Assembly (NCBI GenBank): GCA_013397935.1
Contig: VZRN01004204.1
Coordinates: forward strand, 568,581-632,580
DNA: 64,000 nucleotides
Source: Dasyornis broadbenti
Taxonomy: Eukaryota > Chordata > Aves > Passeriformes > Dasyornithidae
Direction: 5' to 3'
Both the position numbers and the translations under genes were made by a program. Every line of letters starts with the position of its first letter. Position 1 is the stretch's first letter. Positions 38,164-52,137 of the stretch are shown one piece after another. The notes under the pieces were generated by a model. The model had not been told where the DNA came from and did not search any database. It saw only the letters and a list, made by a program, of their open reading frames with translations.

Positions 38164-38426
38164 CTTGGTTGAAATGCCAAATGTTTTCATAAAGGCTTGC
38201 TGACATCATGTAGTGATTAGAAGAATTGCCCTGCTTTCAAAACTCGGAGCAAATTAACTGTACTAGGCATAGGTGTATTTCCTTCCTGAGGGTTTTTAAA
38301 CAGAAGGATTCACATCAAGAGACCTGAAGTCTGATGCTGAAAGTCATGCCATCAACAGAATTTCTTGCTGATATCACTACATGATGTCAGCGAGACTTTA
38401 TGAAAACACTTGGCATTTCAACCAAG
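38164..38426. repeat. Fold-back: 54-bp inverted repeat enclosing direct repeat copy B
   Basis: The left arm 38164-38217 and right arm 38373-38426 are inverted copies with 3 mismatches in 54. Between them lies copy B (38216-38364) of the 149-bp segment found at 37179-37327. Copy B joins the left arm through a shared AT. After it come 8 bases (TTGCTGAT) that resemble part of the left arm itself (CTTGCTGA), and then the right arm. There is no obvious target-site duplication outside the arms. The layout fits replication template switching better than a transposon, although a non-autonomous element with terminal inverted repeats is an alternative. Confidence 0.9.
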
Positions 38427-38851
38427 AGAATTAAATTGTGTGAACTGTATTGCAAAACCCAGGAGGCTGTTACCTTGTTTGAGCCTCTTCAGCACTTTAC
38501 CCGACCACTGAAGAAGAATAGGAAGTGCAACTCCCAAAGGTCTTGTCCACAAGGAGCCCTACAGGCCAACAGCCTGTCGCTCTCTACCTGCTCTATTGCA
38601 GAGCTAGCTTACAAAGTTTACTGAACACTAGAGTTCATATTAGAATCAAATACGATGACCCAGTAGTTTATAGGCACAAAAAAGGGTTTTACAGCTGAAA
38701 TCAGATTCAGAATAAACTTCGCAAGCAACAAAGAGCCTCCAACAAAAACTATTACCAAGAAAACACACCTAGAAATAACTGTGTGAGGCCAGAAGAATTC
38801 CTTTTATCACAATTTTTAAAAATGTTTCAGGAAGAGATATATTAAAAAAGT

Positions 38852-38990
38852 AAAACAAACCAACAAAAACCCATAAAAAAACCCCCAAGAATAAAACCCC
38901 AACAACACACAACAAACACGCTAAAAAAAACCTACCACAACCCTCAAAAAAAACCCCAAAACCAACAAAAACACAACACAAACCTCAAGG
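38852..38990. repeat. A/C-rich low-complexity tract
   Basis: Almost only A and C on the plus strand (units such as CCAACAAAAACCC and AAAAAACC). The minus-strand open frame over it (Phe/Gly/Val-rich) is an artefact of the composition. Confidence 0.9.
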
Positions 38991-41900
38991 TGCTATTTTT
39001 AGAACTACATTGTAAAATCCTCATCCATTCAAAGACTTCTCAGAATTTTTTCATACAAATACCACGGGGGTTTGTAGGTGTTCTCTAAGCCACACACCTA
39101 CCTTGCACAAAATGACATTATAGAAGGATAAACAGACAAGGGGTACTAGGTTCTCACTGACAGTCAAACATCAAAACACACAAACACGGTAATTTTTGGA
39201 ATAAAATTTGTTTGTTGTTAAAAATAAGAGTATGTGTATGTGTCTATATGTGAATCTCCAAATAAATTTACTCCTTGTACAGCAAAGCACATGAAAATCT
39301 CCATTTCTCAGTATCTTCTTTATTCTGAAAACTGGTAAAAGTTTGCTGAATCTTACTGAGGGAGCACAAAGTTCAGACAGCTCATTTAGCCTGTTACAAA
39401 CCTCACTACCAAATTACAACTGCAGTTTGAATGAAGGAATGAGCCAATATGTCCTGCTTCACCTCTTCCATAAGCAAATAAGGTATGAGGTTTATCTCCC
39501 CAAAATCAATAATGATAAAGAAAATCCATACCAGCAAAGAAAGGTAATACCCTGTTGATTTAACCAGGTGAAAAATTACTCTATATTCATTTTTTGCCTG
39601 AAAGAAAATAAACCAATTATTTGCAGAATGAGTTGTCAGTTATTGGCATTAGTCAACTGCTAAATTTTGTACACTGCTTCAATTTCTCTTAGCAAATATA
39701 CAGATGTGTAAACTGCATACTTCTACAAGTAGTAACTACTCAACTGTCCCAAAGAAGCCAACTTCCTACAGCAGAATCTTATTCTAGCTCAAATAAGAAA
39801 AAGAGCAAGGCACCTCAAAGTTTTACTGTAAATACTGTGATATGATACTCTTTCAAATTAAAAAATTTTGTGAGACAAGGAAATAACTTTTGAAGTACAA
39901 GGCCTTACCTCTTAAGCAGATTGTCATAAGGTTTACTACAAAATTTAGCAGAATGGGACAGTATATGAAGAAGCAAATTAACTGGAATCTAAACAATAGG
40001 CATGGAAAAAATTACTGGAATCTATTTTAAATTTAAATATAATTGTAAATATAGAAATAAACAAAAAAGTGATAAATGGGAAATTATGCTACTGCATTTC
40101 TGGTCCATGCACTTCATTTCTTACAGGTTTTTTACAATGAAAGACAGCGTTTCTCAAACAAGATCTACCAACAGTGTTCTCTTTATGGCCACCCTAAGGC
40201 AAACAGGCTAAGAACTGTTCATCCACGTTTCAGCTCCAGACATTCAAAGATGCTTCCGGGTGGTGCCAGACAGGTTTGTAGAAATTGAAGGGTAAGTATC
40301 AGAAGCACAGTCATCAATCACAAGTCAGCAGGCAAAAAACAGCAGAGTTAGCAAGAAAGGCTACAGCTAAGAATCCTACAAGAACCCTGAGGAATAGAAG
40401 AGGACTAGGGAAAAGATAAGGGAAAATAAGTTTTGTAGATGAAAGTGAGCTTACAAAGAGAAGAGTAAGGAATGTTAGAAGAGACAAAGACTATGACATT
40501 TGAGAACGGGGTAAAAAACCCTTGCTGCTAAAAGAGAAGTGCAGAGGCAGAATTTTGGTTTCCTCATTTTATTTCTGGAAGCTCAGCTATCTTCAGTCTG
40601 CCTCATTTCAGCTGTCTATGCACGGATCTCAGCACTCACATGGAGCTTGCACTAATTTAACTGAACACTGCACTTCTATGTCTGTGTAGATTAGACCAAA
40701 GAAACAAAGCCTGATTTACTTTCTAAACACCAGAGTAATTTGATCAATTTTAGGGACATGAAAAGCATTACTAAAACCATATAAAAACATTATTAGAAGT
40801 GTAACCTTACTCCATAATTCCTATCATCCAGCTCCTCCTTGTTCACTTGCCACATAAACCCATTCCTTCCCCTTCATCCCAAGCCTACATCCTCACAGCC
40901 CACTAGTTTTAATTAGTCTTTCATTCCTACGCCCTTTAATTCCATATTCTAAGTGGTCTTCTGGGGACTCTCCACAGCAGTCTCTCCTGTCAAACCAGCT
41001 CTATTTTGCACCAAATACAGATATATGCACTCAGCAGGAGAAAAGAAAGAAAGCTGTCCCACTGAAGTACATGATCCCAGAGTCACCTATCTCACAGAAG
41101 TCAAGTCAGGACACCTGAGGGAGAAGTATCAACAGTCCTATCATTTTTCCTGCAAATCCCAGGAACCTTAAATCTTTTATTTCTACTCAAATGTGACCAA
41201 GAATCATAATAAAATATCTTTTTTTTTTCTGTTTTAATAAAACAATTTTTTCTGGTTTATTTCAGTCTGCCATATAGTGAAGCAATAATTCTTGGCTAGA
41301 TAATGGGGGTTTTTTTCATTTATTTTATAATTCAGCCTCCAAACTAAACATCAAATAAATTTCACACCTCAGACATTTAGTACGTCAGTACAATTTCTAC
41401 ATCTTTCAAGGATTAAGACATCTAGAAACCAAAGATCAATAATTTGGTGAATGTCCCACCTGTGTAACAGCCCATTAGACTGATTTTTTCGTTTGACTTA
41501 AGCATTTTTAAAAGAAGTACATTCCATAATAAATGAAAAGAAAACAGGGAAACATACAATGATGCACAGAAGCCTAAAGAAGTATAGGCAATATTGCTGC
41601 ATGAAATGGTAACAGAAACCACTCTACTTCATTCTTAAAACCTACCAATCCTCTTATTCAGTCTTTATAATACACAATGCTCCTTTTACAACACACAAGC
41701 ACTGTCAACATTCATAAAAACACACGCATTATGTTCTAAACACACATGTAGTAAATGCAGTCCTATTAAACTGAAAACAGCATTGTTGTGACACAGGCTG
41801 GGATAAAGCTCCCTTTTAATTGCAAGAATATTTTCTAAAGGGAGTAAAAATCTCAAATTTAAGTGGATAGGGCCCTGTGAAGCTTTTACATGTAATTATA

Positions 41901-44900
41901 CTTTTTAAAGTCAACAGACTCCAATATGCAGAGTTACAAGTGTTCATGTAACAAAAATTATGATCTTAAATTAGACATATATGTACATAGAGCAATACTG
42001 AGCTTAGCAAAAATGTGTGTACTGTACACATAATAAAGAAACAGAAAACAATCCTCACTCTTTTCCACTTCTCAGTACAAAGTATCACTTACTGTGCATG
42101 TAACCATGAAATGGGTTCTAATGAATTATGGCATTAAGGTGAGTTAAATAAACAGAAGATTCTGGCACCAACAGAGTTTCAATATCTATATGTACGAATG
42201 TACTTTCCTACCCTTTCTAAATAAAGCTGGTGTCAAAACACACCTTTACACTAATCCAGCAGACCTTGCACTGACAACAAATCAAGAATTGGACTGACAG
42301 ATCAGAACTGCTATATCATTTTCTAAGTCTTCAAATTGATCATGGTGCAACTCTACTCCCACTACAAGGTTCCTAAGGAAAACGAACACGTAAAGATCTG
42401 ACTGTGAGACAGGGTGGACCTCACATTCATCAGCGACATCATCCTGTCAAAACCAGGTTACATGTATTAGCTAACATTTGAATACAACCAGAAATCTGCT
42501 TCAGAGAGATCCCATTTCTGACTAAAGTGTTATGATTTTGAGATCTGCTCTCTAGAAACAGGACCAGATTTGTCCCAAATCAGGAATTACTGTATTTCCA
42601 AAGATGTAAACTGCTTTTAATTGTGGAGATTTTTTTTTTTGCAGAATTTACATGGCAGCTGCAGCGTTGAGTTACAATAAAACTGCAGGTAGCAGGAGCA
42701 TAAATCACCTCCTTCCTAGATATATTCACAAAAGCTGGAAACAAACTTTTTTTCACACATCAATGAACAGGAAATAAGTATTGTTAAGTGTATCACTTGA
42801 ATCTATTAGTAAAGGAGTCCCTTTAGTGTTCGCTTTAGTGATTAATGTGAGAATCATTCATGTGCTGAAAAAATGATGTTAAGAGTTTTGCCTATCCACT
42901 TGTGTAATCTTTTACGTGTCTTCCAAAATCTATTTTTCTTCATTCCTCGTACCATTGATGCATTCAGGAAAATGCTTTCTGAGTTTTAATTTGAAATCTC
43001 TAATAAGGTTCAAACAAGAGACTCCAACTATCATTTATCAATTAACATTAATCACAGCAAATCATAATGCAGCTGTGTTTCAGGGAGAAAGCATTTCCAT
43101 GGATGAGATGAGAGGTAGCAATTTCAATGAAAAAAAAATTTCATAAGCATCACCACCAAGCTTAACACATATTCTGAGAATTTAATCAGAGTGTCTCAAC
43201 ATACAATAGGTCTGAACTACTGAACTGTAATTAGCAAAACCCTTTACAAATGTGCATGGACAGAAAAAGATACAGAACACATACCAAATTTAGAGATGGA
43301 CAGTGTAGCTGTGCTCTGTAAAGTACTACATTAACTGGAAAAATACAAGAGCTAGTCAAAGACTTGTTTACCAAGTGTTAAATACATTCTACCCAACTTC
43401 ACTGGGTTGTGGAAAGCATCCTCAAACTAAGCAATGGGAATTCTACCTGTCAGCAATGCACTGGGCACACAGAACAGTCATGTACATGGCAGTGCCCTGA
43501 AACGCAAAAGCACAGGTCAGACAAGCCCTTAGGTCTTAAAAAAGGAAATTCTCATGGAGCCTCACATTCCTCTGCTGTAATCCTTCACAAAAGGCCAGCT
43601 GAGGGAGCAGGTTTAAAGACCAACACTCAGAAGTGCAGTCCAGTCTGAACTGCAGAGGGAGTCAGAACATGCGGGGCAGGAGGTGCAACCTGCATCCTAA
43701 GCAATCCACGCTATTTAGCTGGTGCACCAGCCCATTTGGCAGCAGCTGGAAATTCCTCCTGGCTGTCACACTGATGTCTCGACATTCTGTTTTCCATTAA
43801 GTTAGCTCACCATCATATATGCGTGTGCCCCAGCAATATTCACAAAGTAAAAGGAGAGTGATTGAACGCCAAATCTAGCACTACGAATCTCACCCTTGTT
43901 TTCAGTATTCAGTTCAGAAACAAAATACACCATTTATTTTGCCTTTTTTTTTTTTGTTTTCAGACCTGTCAAATCACCCCACAAACAGCTGAGAGACACT
44001 TCAACCCATCCTCCCATTGCAAATAGGTTCTGGCCCCTCTCCCACTCAGCTGGGTCTCACTGCACCCTCACCCTTTCCTTCAGGGATGGGTGCAGTAAGA
44101 GCACAGAATAAATCAAATTAATGAATTTAACAGATGAAATCTAATCAGACATAAGCAGAGTAATTTCTCCACAGGCTTAGCTATGATGCTGCTATGATGA
44201 GGAATAGCCACACAATGAAAGCTAAGGCCTGGGACAAAAACAATGGCAGGAATATCCTTCTGGTGGCAGCATGGACATCTGAGGAATTTAAGTCATTCTG
44301 ACCACGGCTGCAACACATAATAATGTCCAATAGTCAAAAATGAAGTGGCAGTACACTGTCTTGTTACACTTTTGGCACAGTTTAATTTTAAAACATGTCT
44401 CAAATGGTTTATTCACTCTGATCCTCTAGGGGTTGACTTAAGTAAGGCTTTGTCAAAAGCACTAACCATCAATATTCTTTGCTTCTAATTTGCTACCCTT
44501 ATAGAAAGCATCCCTCTCCATCTTAACCCAGTGTCAAAGACATGGTTTGCAACAAAATGAGTAACACTAGTGTTAGAAATCATCCATGTACGCTATGGCA
44601 GAAAAGGTGATCATTACTTCTCCAACTTCAAGCCCAAGAAAAGCTCATTTTCCTATTTGGTCCCAGAGAATGCCTAAAGATATGCAAAACTATATGCTAA
44701 TATATGGATAGATCACATTCTATCCAGGAAACACCTGCGTACATGTAAGGGAACTCTACCATTTCCGCAGAGTTTCAAACAAATTATTCCTTCCTTCCTT
44801 TCAGAGTGAATGGCTAAAATTTGTTCTCCTGTGAGATGAGTAAAGGACAATATTTTAACCTTTACACATTTCCAAATTTTTGCAGGAAGCTGTCACGCTG

Positions 44901-46337
44901 CTCTCACCATCTCCTTCCTGAAATAGTGAGGCTGCAAAAAGACCTTTATTTTCCTTCTCATGTGTTCTGCAGCAGAGAGACTTTTGCACGCTATTCTGTG
45001 CTGGTTTGCAAAGAGAACTTCTCCGCACATGGGAAGGCTGCCCTGTCACCACTAATCATGTTCCAGGTACAATAACTGTGCAGCCACCACCAGCCAAACC
45101 TAGGACACACACATCCTCCCACTTATCAAACATCCTAATTTAAGTGGCTGTCAAATCTTATCCTACATTCACCTTACACCCTCAATAGCACTCTGACTAG
45201 TTCCAAGGAGGGGGAAGGGGAATACTTCATGAATTTTCACATCATTTCCTATTTAGGCCAGTATCTGCTCATACTACCTCAAGAGAACAGTATGTACCCC
45301 CTTAAACACAGTGTTAAGAACCAACGTATGATGTGATAATTACTACAAGCCTTCTATCATTTAGGGATGAACACAGGACAAATTTCCACCTTCTAAGTCT
45401 GATTTTGTACCTCATCTCTTGTGCTTCCGCTATGAGAAAAGACTGAAGAACTGTCCAGAGCAGTTCCACTCCCAGGATTTGAAGGAAAGAAGTGTATATT
45501 GCCTAATGCTAGATATCACTTCACAGAAAAAGTAGATTTCTAGAAAGCTTTATTTATTCCCTTCCTCTGAAAGGGAAATTAATCCCTCTACAGCCTCTAA
45601 TTTTAAGCTGTCCATAGCACTCGTTTTTATATCTTGAAATAGTAATTTTCATTAGTCAAAATAGATAAAGAAACTGGTTTATTACATGAAACCTGTTCGT
45701 TTTCCAAAACAATCACTTTAGTGCTCCAGGAAAATCAGCTGTCTAGAGAAAAAGAGGCACCACAAAGAAAAGCAACATTTTATTATATATATTCTAAAAT
45801 ACAACTCCCTCCTTATCAACCTTCCACTGCACTTTGATAAGAGATGCATTTGATGAATTATGTGCTGGCTCTGGGTCTAAAGCATAAATGAAGGCTATTT
45901 TCTTGAGGGCCATTTGCCAGGGAAAGTAGGGGGGAAAAAAATCTGCTCGTCAGTGTTTCAGCTCCCCTTGATTGATGCTGAGGATGGCAGGAAGATGGCA
46001 CAAGAAAGATCTGTGTCAAACAGATTTCTGGAAGCTTTTATCACATTGCTGTTAGAAGTAAGGCAAAGAAAAGGCTCCAAAATTGCAGGAAAATATCCTA
46101 AGGATACATCTTTCTCTACTGGTCTAATAGAACTTCTCTACAGTTTTACTGAACCTCTAAGGATAATCAGTTTATTTACTGTTTATATTTACACTTACTG
46201 GTTTGAATACTTGTTTCAAGACTACTTTCAATAAATAAACAGAACCAAAACAAGGCCAATTCCAAATCCTGTGACCATCTATTAAATGCATTGCCTTATT
46301 TTTGCCAAGTCTTTCGCTTTTGGGTTTTGGTTTTTTG
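38991..46337. other. Intronic stretch without recognisable genes
   Basis: AT-rich intron. A TTCC-rich patch lies at 44786-44801, and short T runs are scattered. Open frames are below about 110 codons and none resembles a known family. No CR1 copy was seen. Confidence 0.55.
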
Positions 46338-46353
46338 TTTTTTTTTTTTTTTT
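46338..46353. repeat. Poly(T) run of 16
   Basis: Sixteen T preceded by G/T-rich sequence on the plus strand. It is the main T-rich exception to the A-rich bias of long homopolymers in this window. Confidence 0.9.
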
Positions 46354-49300
46354 ACTTTAAATATATGCAAGGTTTGAATTAAAAGGTAAGATTCTTGTAC
46401 ATTTTTCTTTTGGCAGGTTCAATCCTACCTACAAGTCCCTTTTTCTAGCTGTAAGAAGACATATATTTATTACATTTGAAGCTATTTCCCTCTGAACAAG
46501 GAAGGAAGGCACCAGTTGTCAGAATACTGAAATAAGGCCCATGAATGCTGCTAGAAAAACATATCAATTGAAATTAGCATTTTGAATAGCAAATGAACAA
46601 TACACCACCTCTGAGACCTTTTCTTTGTGTAGAAAAGCTCTATTTACTGTGACAGTGACTTTAATTTTAACACTCACCTTCTTTCTGAAGGAGGGTTAGT
46701 AGCCCCATGACTAAAGTACCTGTGACAATGGCATTTTTTGTGAAGCTGCAATCTGAGATTCAGTTTAACCCCACCAAAGAATTACAGGAATTGGAGGAGC
46801 TTGCTTTCAAACAAACACCTTTCACTTGTATCAAGAAATTTCAGTGAAATAAAAATATTATAGTGATGATTGTGAAGCCTGGTGCTCCCACCAACTGGCT
46901 ATAAAATTTGTGTCATTAGCTACACTTGATCAATCCCCACACCTAACAGTGTTGTACCAAACAGAACTGACATCGTTTGATGCAAATGCATCTTGAGGGG
47001 GAAAGAATCCTGCAAAGGAATGGGTTTGGAGTTACAGGGCAATGAACGGAATATTTAACACAAGCTGGACTCTGCAGAAGGAATGTTTTAACAACTCCCA
47101 TGCTAGGAGTGCCTCTCCTTTGAAAGGCAGGACAGGAGCTTTCTCTCACTGCAGTGCTGAAACACAGTGCAGCTATACAGCAAGGAATGGAGCTGATTTT
47201 TATTGATTCTGCACCATTTCACCATCACATCTCTCTGTTCAGACTGCATGTTAAATATGAATTTGATATAACATATACATCTTTGTGATTGATTGGGAGG
47301 ACTAAACAGAAATCCAGAAGGTCACAATGCGACATTCGGTTTTCACTCATTTTCTTGAGAAGCTGAGAAAATGCATTTGAAAAAAAGGCAACCTAATTTA
47401 ATAGACACAGCTTTAAACTAAATGAATATGAGAAAAATAACTCAGAAATAATTCCAGTAAGGGGATTACAAATCACTTTCAATTGCATTTTAAATTCTCT
47501 CAATCTCAACACTGGTTACATATGCTCACAGACGTGATCTGATACGCCACTTCAAGCAGGGGACAGATGCCTTCAGGGTACAAACATTCCCTCTGAGTAT
47601 AATTCAAGCTTTATCAGGATCTAGCTATTGCTCTGGGAAGGTCTGGTCCTGCACTGCATAGAGAATGTGCTTGTAGAGATTGAACTCATCTCACTGCTTG
47701 TCTCTCTGCAGTAGAGTTCAGAGGCTTTACATACTCACACACAGCAGAAAAGGATTTAAAAGCTTCCATAAAGAGCAAACACTTGTTCAACAACGTGTAA
47801 AAATGTGTTAACTCAAGACACAGCACCAGGATATGATCACCCAATTAGATTTAATTAATTCTGCTAATTGTCCACTTTGTAGGTAAGCAATATCTCTACC
47901 AGCGCACAGCAATGGTCAAGTGGGCATTCCAAAGTCTTACTGATAACTAATCTATAACACAATAAAAATATTATGCTTTCTTATAAATTGCGACACTCTT
48001 ACTAAAGAAAAAGAGGACCACTTGAAAGAAGACACCAGCTTTTCAAAACTCTGCAATCTTCAAACTAAAAGCAATAAAAAAGCTTGTACTCTTTTCATCC
48101 TCCCAGCCAGCCCATGCTTCTTGCTTTTAGAGTTGCCACAGTCAGAACCAGTGAGAAACTTGAGCGATTTTGCGATTCATTTTACATGTAAATTTTTTTT
48201 AAATGTCCCAAGTATTTCTGGCACATATTTAATATTTTCAAGAAAATACACCTTTATTGACTGTAATGAGATGCAAATACAACAGTACAAATTTTACCCT
48301 TGAAAATAGAAGTGTATATGGATGACTAAGCATGACAGATTATAATTAGCCCCGTCATTCCCTGTCCTGTGTTCAGAGATTGGCATAAAATCAGAAGCAG
48401 TCTATATGATTGAATCTTATACGGACTGACTAGGTTTGCAAATAATGAACAGAAAAGAATATTCCACATGTGGGATGCAATTCTCCGCTTTAACATTCTC
48501 AAAGTAATGAGTTTTGAAGTCCAAATATAATTATTTGCAGAAAATACCTGTTCCCAAGTAAACACTAGTGTCTTAAATCTGAAGACAGAGATGACTGCTA
48601 GTCTGCCTTCATTTCTATTAAAACAATAGATTTTCATTTTAACCTAATTTATTTTCAAGTAACAGATGAAAATATCCATAACACATCTTTGTCAAAAAGG
48701 AAAAAAAAAATAGAAACAGATCCATCAAAACATTCAGCAAAAAGACACTACAGCAACCCAAACCTGTACCCTGTTTCATGTTTCAATGAAAGACTATGTT
48801 AGCAAGTCATTTAAAAGAAGATGATTTTTGTGAACTTTTAACAGTTGCTTTTATGACTGTGTAGGAAGCAGTGCACAGCAGACACAGCAGCTGAAGCCTG
48901 AACCCTAAATGGAGCGAAGCAAAGACCATGCTGAGCTCACAGGGGTGTTGCTGCCTCATGGAGCACTGACAGCCAGGTAAAGCCCCATTCCCACTGCAGG
49001 GCTCTCCCATCGGCTCTGAGGATGCTGCATGTCACCACCATGCTGCAGTCTGAGCTCTCAGGCCATTTGCCAGTGTTATGCACCTTATTTTTTTGGTGCC
49101 AAGTTCTTTCATAGACTGGAAGGATGCAGAGAATAAAGCCAAAGCCTGTGCAGTCTGTAATTAACTCAATCTTCTAAGTCAGACAGTAGCTTTCTTGCTT
49201 TGAATTCCTTAAGTTTGCAAATTTGTGCTTCTGAAAACAGAACAGCTCTTAAATTATTTCAGATATTGTATTTTTATTTCCAGATATATGTATTTTTCCG

Positions 49301-52115
49301 CAAAGGGCTGAAGCCTTGCAAGTCCACTGCACTCACTAGCCTAGCATCATATAAATTATTCTAAGACCATTTTATTTATGTTTGCCGCTACTGTAAACCC
49401 AAATAATTCCCAGGAAAGAGTTATAGTTCATTAAAATATTTTTCTGGTTTATGTCCTTTCTGACAAGCCAGACTTGTCAACTAAATGTACCACTCTCAGA
49501 TTTATATGTTTGGTTTTACTTTCATTATGGGATTATAAAGCGATATGTCTACATATTTCAAACCAACAACAGCATTCTAAACATTTTCTCATTTAATACA
49601 GTTCTCTAATGTCAGCCAAGGGTCTTTGGCCATTCTGCTGCTCACCATGGCACATTTCTTTTGCATGAGAACACCAGCTATTTGATCAACAGCACTAAGA
49701 ATATGCTACTGCAAGAGATAGGGACAACAGATAGTATAAACACCATCAACTTGGGACTAATTTTTAACATTTCTTATTTCACATGAAAATCACTGAATGA
49801 AGAAGCTCCAAGAATGTATATTTGCATTTAAGTGTGTTTTATTTCAGCTTAGTGAGAAACTCATTTCTTACACCAAAGGAACTGAATCAAGATTCATAAC
49901 TTGAGCAACTTTGTGATTTTACTGCAGCAACCTTTGGGCTCCTTTCCCACACCTGGCCAACTGAACACTGCCTCCCTGGGTCCCATGGTCTCCTATCAGG
50001 CTGCAAGTCCTTAGGACTAGGAACTTGCTGTTTGTACTTTAAGGAACATAGACTTGAGAGATGTCACGTCTCATTGCCAAGCATTTACTAATGACTTCTT
50101 TCAGATTTTTCTTTCTGAAAACAAACAAAAAACCACAACAAAAACAAACCAGACAACAAAACAAGTCTCTCTTGAACTGAAAATTACAGAAAGTCAGAAA
50201 AACAGATTATGGTAAGTAGCGATGGGATCCCTTGAGGAAGTGAACCGCTGACCCTTATCCAACAAAGCACTTCACCAATGATTAACTTCAAGAACACAAA
50301 GTGATCCTACACAGCTCTCCCAAGCTACTAAAAAATCTGCTTAAATGTCAGCCAGGGAGAAAGCTTGACTGCTCACAATTATTACTGTAGCTGTGTGCCA
50401 ATTCTGCTGGCCAGTGATGGAGATCCCAAAGCAGTACTTCTGTACGTTGTAATGGTTACCATTTTAATGTATGAGCAAGTCAGATAACTGCAAACATTTG
50501 TACCACACACCAGAGAGGTTTTACTCAAAGTCAGTCAACTAACTACTTTATATAAACTCTCAAGCAGATGTGTAAAACTTTTTAAAAGTATCTCTGACCA
50601 TAAATCCTTCTCATTTGCAAAACATCCAAAATTGAAATACACGTCCCAGATAGCATTTAAGACTATTTTTGCAGAGATATAATCACATATTCATTACAAT
50701 TGACTAAGTTCTTTTTGTCCCACCTTATTGCAATAAATATTTTCAAGCATATAGCACAACACTTTATTTTATTATCCCATCTTGAATGAGATGTTTGAAA
50801 GCGTCTGGAGCTTGTCACTCTCAAAGACAATATAAATACACTAACACATTCTGAAAGTGCCATTTTATAGCAATTGCAATATTTGCTCATTATCACCAAT
50901 CTTTTATGGAAAAGTTTGTTTAAAATGTAAAGGAATGATACTGAATTTCAGGTGGTTTGCTACCATATAATGCAAGTATATTATTAATGAAGTTGGGTAG
51001 AAGAGTTCCACCGTAAGAGAGTATATAATGGCTTTAGCTTCCCTAAGCTTCCTCTGTGAAGAACGGTGAGCTCCATAAGGGAAGAAATTAAGGAAGTAAT
51101 CCAATTTAGATGTTCTGAATTGCTTTACAGAGAAGCCTCTCCGTCTCCACGGACTACAGAGGAAAAACAGACTTCTAATGTAAGAATCTGAGTTATATGG
51201 CTGAAGTTAGATGATGTGGATGCGTCTTCCCCTCAAAAATGCACATCTTGAAAAGCAAAACACGTTCTGAAATACAACTACTTACTGCTTTATTTGCAAA
51301 GCTGAAGACGTATCTTGAAAAGATAAATCCCTACATCACATCTCATTTTCCCTGAAGAAGAAACCAACTGGTGTTGCATCCCCCACTGATGATCAGTGCC
51401 AACGGAACCTGCAGCAATTGCAGGTACGCAATTCTGCTCTGTAACATTGTAATAACCCACAGGGCCAGTTCACTCACCAGCTTATAAACCAAGGTAGCAG
51501 CCGTCACATAAAACCCTGCTTTCTTCTCCAAGCAGGTAACTCAGGACAAGTTTTATACTATGCACACTCATCTCTCACTAGTAACATTAGTAGAAATGCC
51601 ATTCTCACCTGTTCGTCACTTCACACCAACCCAAATGTTCAGCAGAGATGACAAGAAGCCCCCTCTTTTCCACAACCTTTCTGTCTGAAGTCACTTGCTA
51701 TTAGTTCAATAAAGCTAAAACACCACCAGCAAGCTCACTGCCATTGCTGTCCTGGCTGTGATAACACTGTAGTTGTCATAAAGCACTGGAGACCCAGAGA
51801 GGAGAAAGCTCAGAGCCTGTACTTACTGACGTGGGAGAGCAGGAAGGGTTATGGAGAAGACATCACTTCCACAAGGTTGTTCAACTAACGTGAAATTACT
51901 TTTTATCTGCAATGGTATGCAGAGATTATCTTAGACATCTTACAAATGTAGCCCACCATACTTTGAGGGGAGCAGGAAATACTCTGAAGTTTTTCTGAGG
52001 CATATTAGAGGATTAAACCCAGAAAATTAACCTGTTTGGCCATGTTAAGCTTAGCTGGCATTAAGCCAACCATCTGTTCTTAATGAATAGAAAAATTTAA
52101 AACATTCAAAAATGT

Positions 52116-52137
52116 AAAAAAAAAAAAAAAAAAAAAA
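52116..52137. repeat. Poly(A) run of 22
   Basis: Twenty-two consecutive A on the plus strand with no recognisable retroposed body upstream. Confidence 0.95.

Noticed and set aside
38164..38426. Reading the fold-back as a MITE-type DNA transposon
   Set aside because: No target-site duplication is visible and the interior matches unique sequence 1 kb away; kept only as an alternative.
46410..46440. GGTTCAATCC, similar to a tRNA internal B box
   Set aside because: No matching A box, acceptor stem or cloverleaf could be made from the flanking bases.
48850..49080. GC-richer patch as a possible CpG island or promoter
   Set aside because: CpG dinucleotides are sparse and no core promoter pattern is evident.
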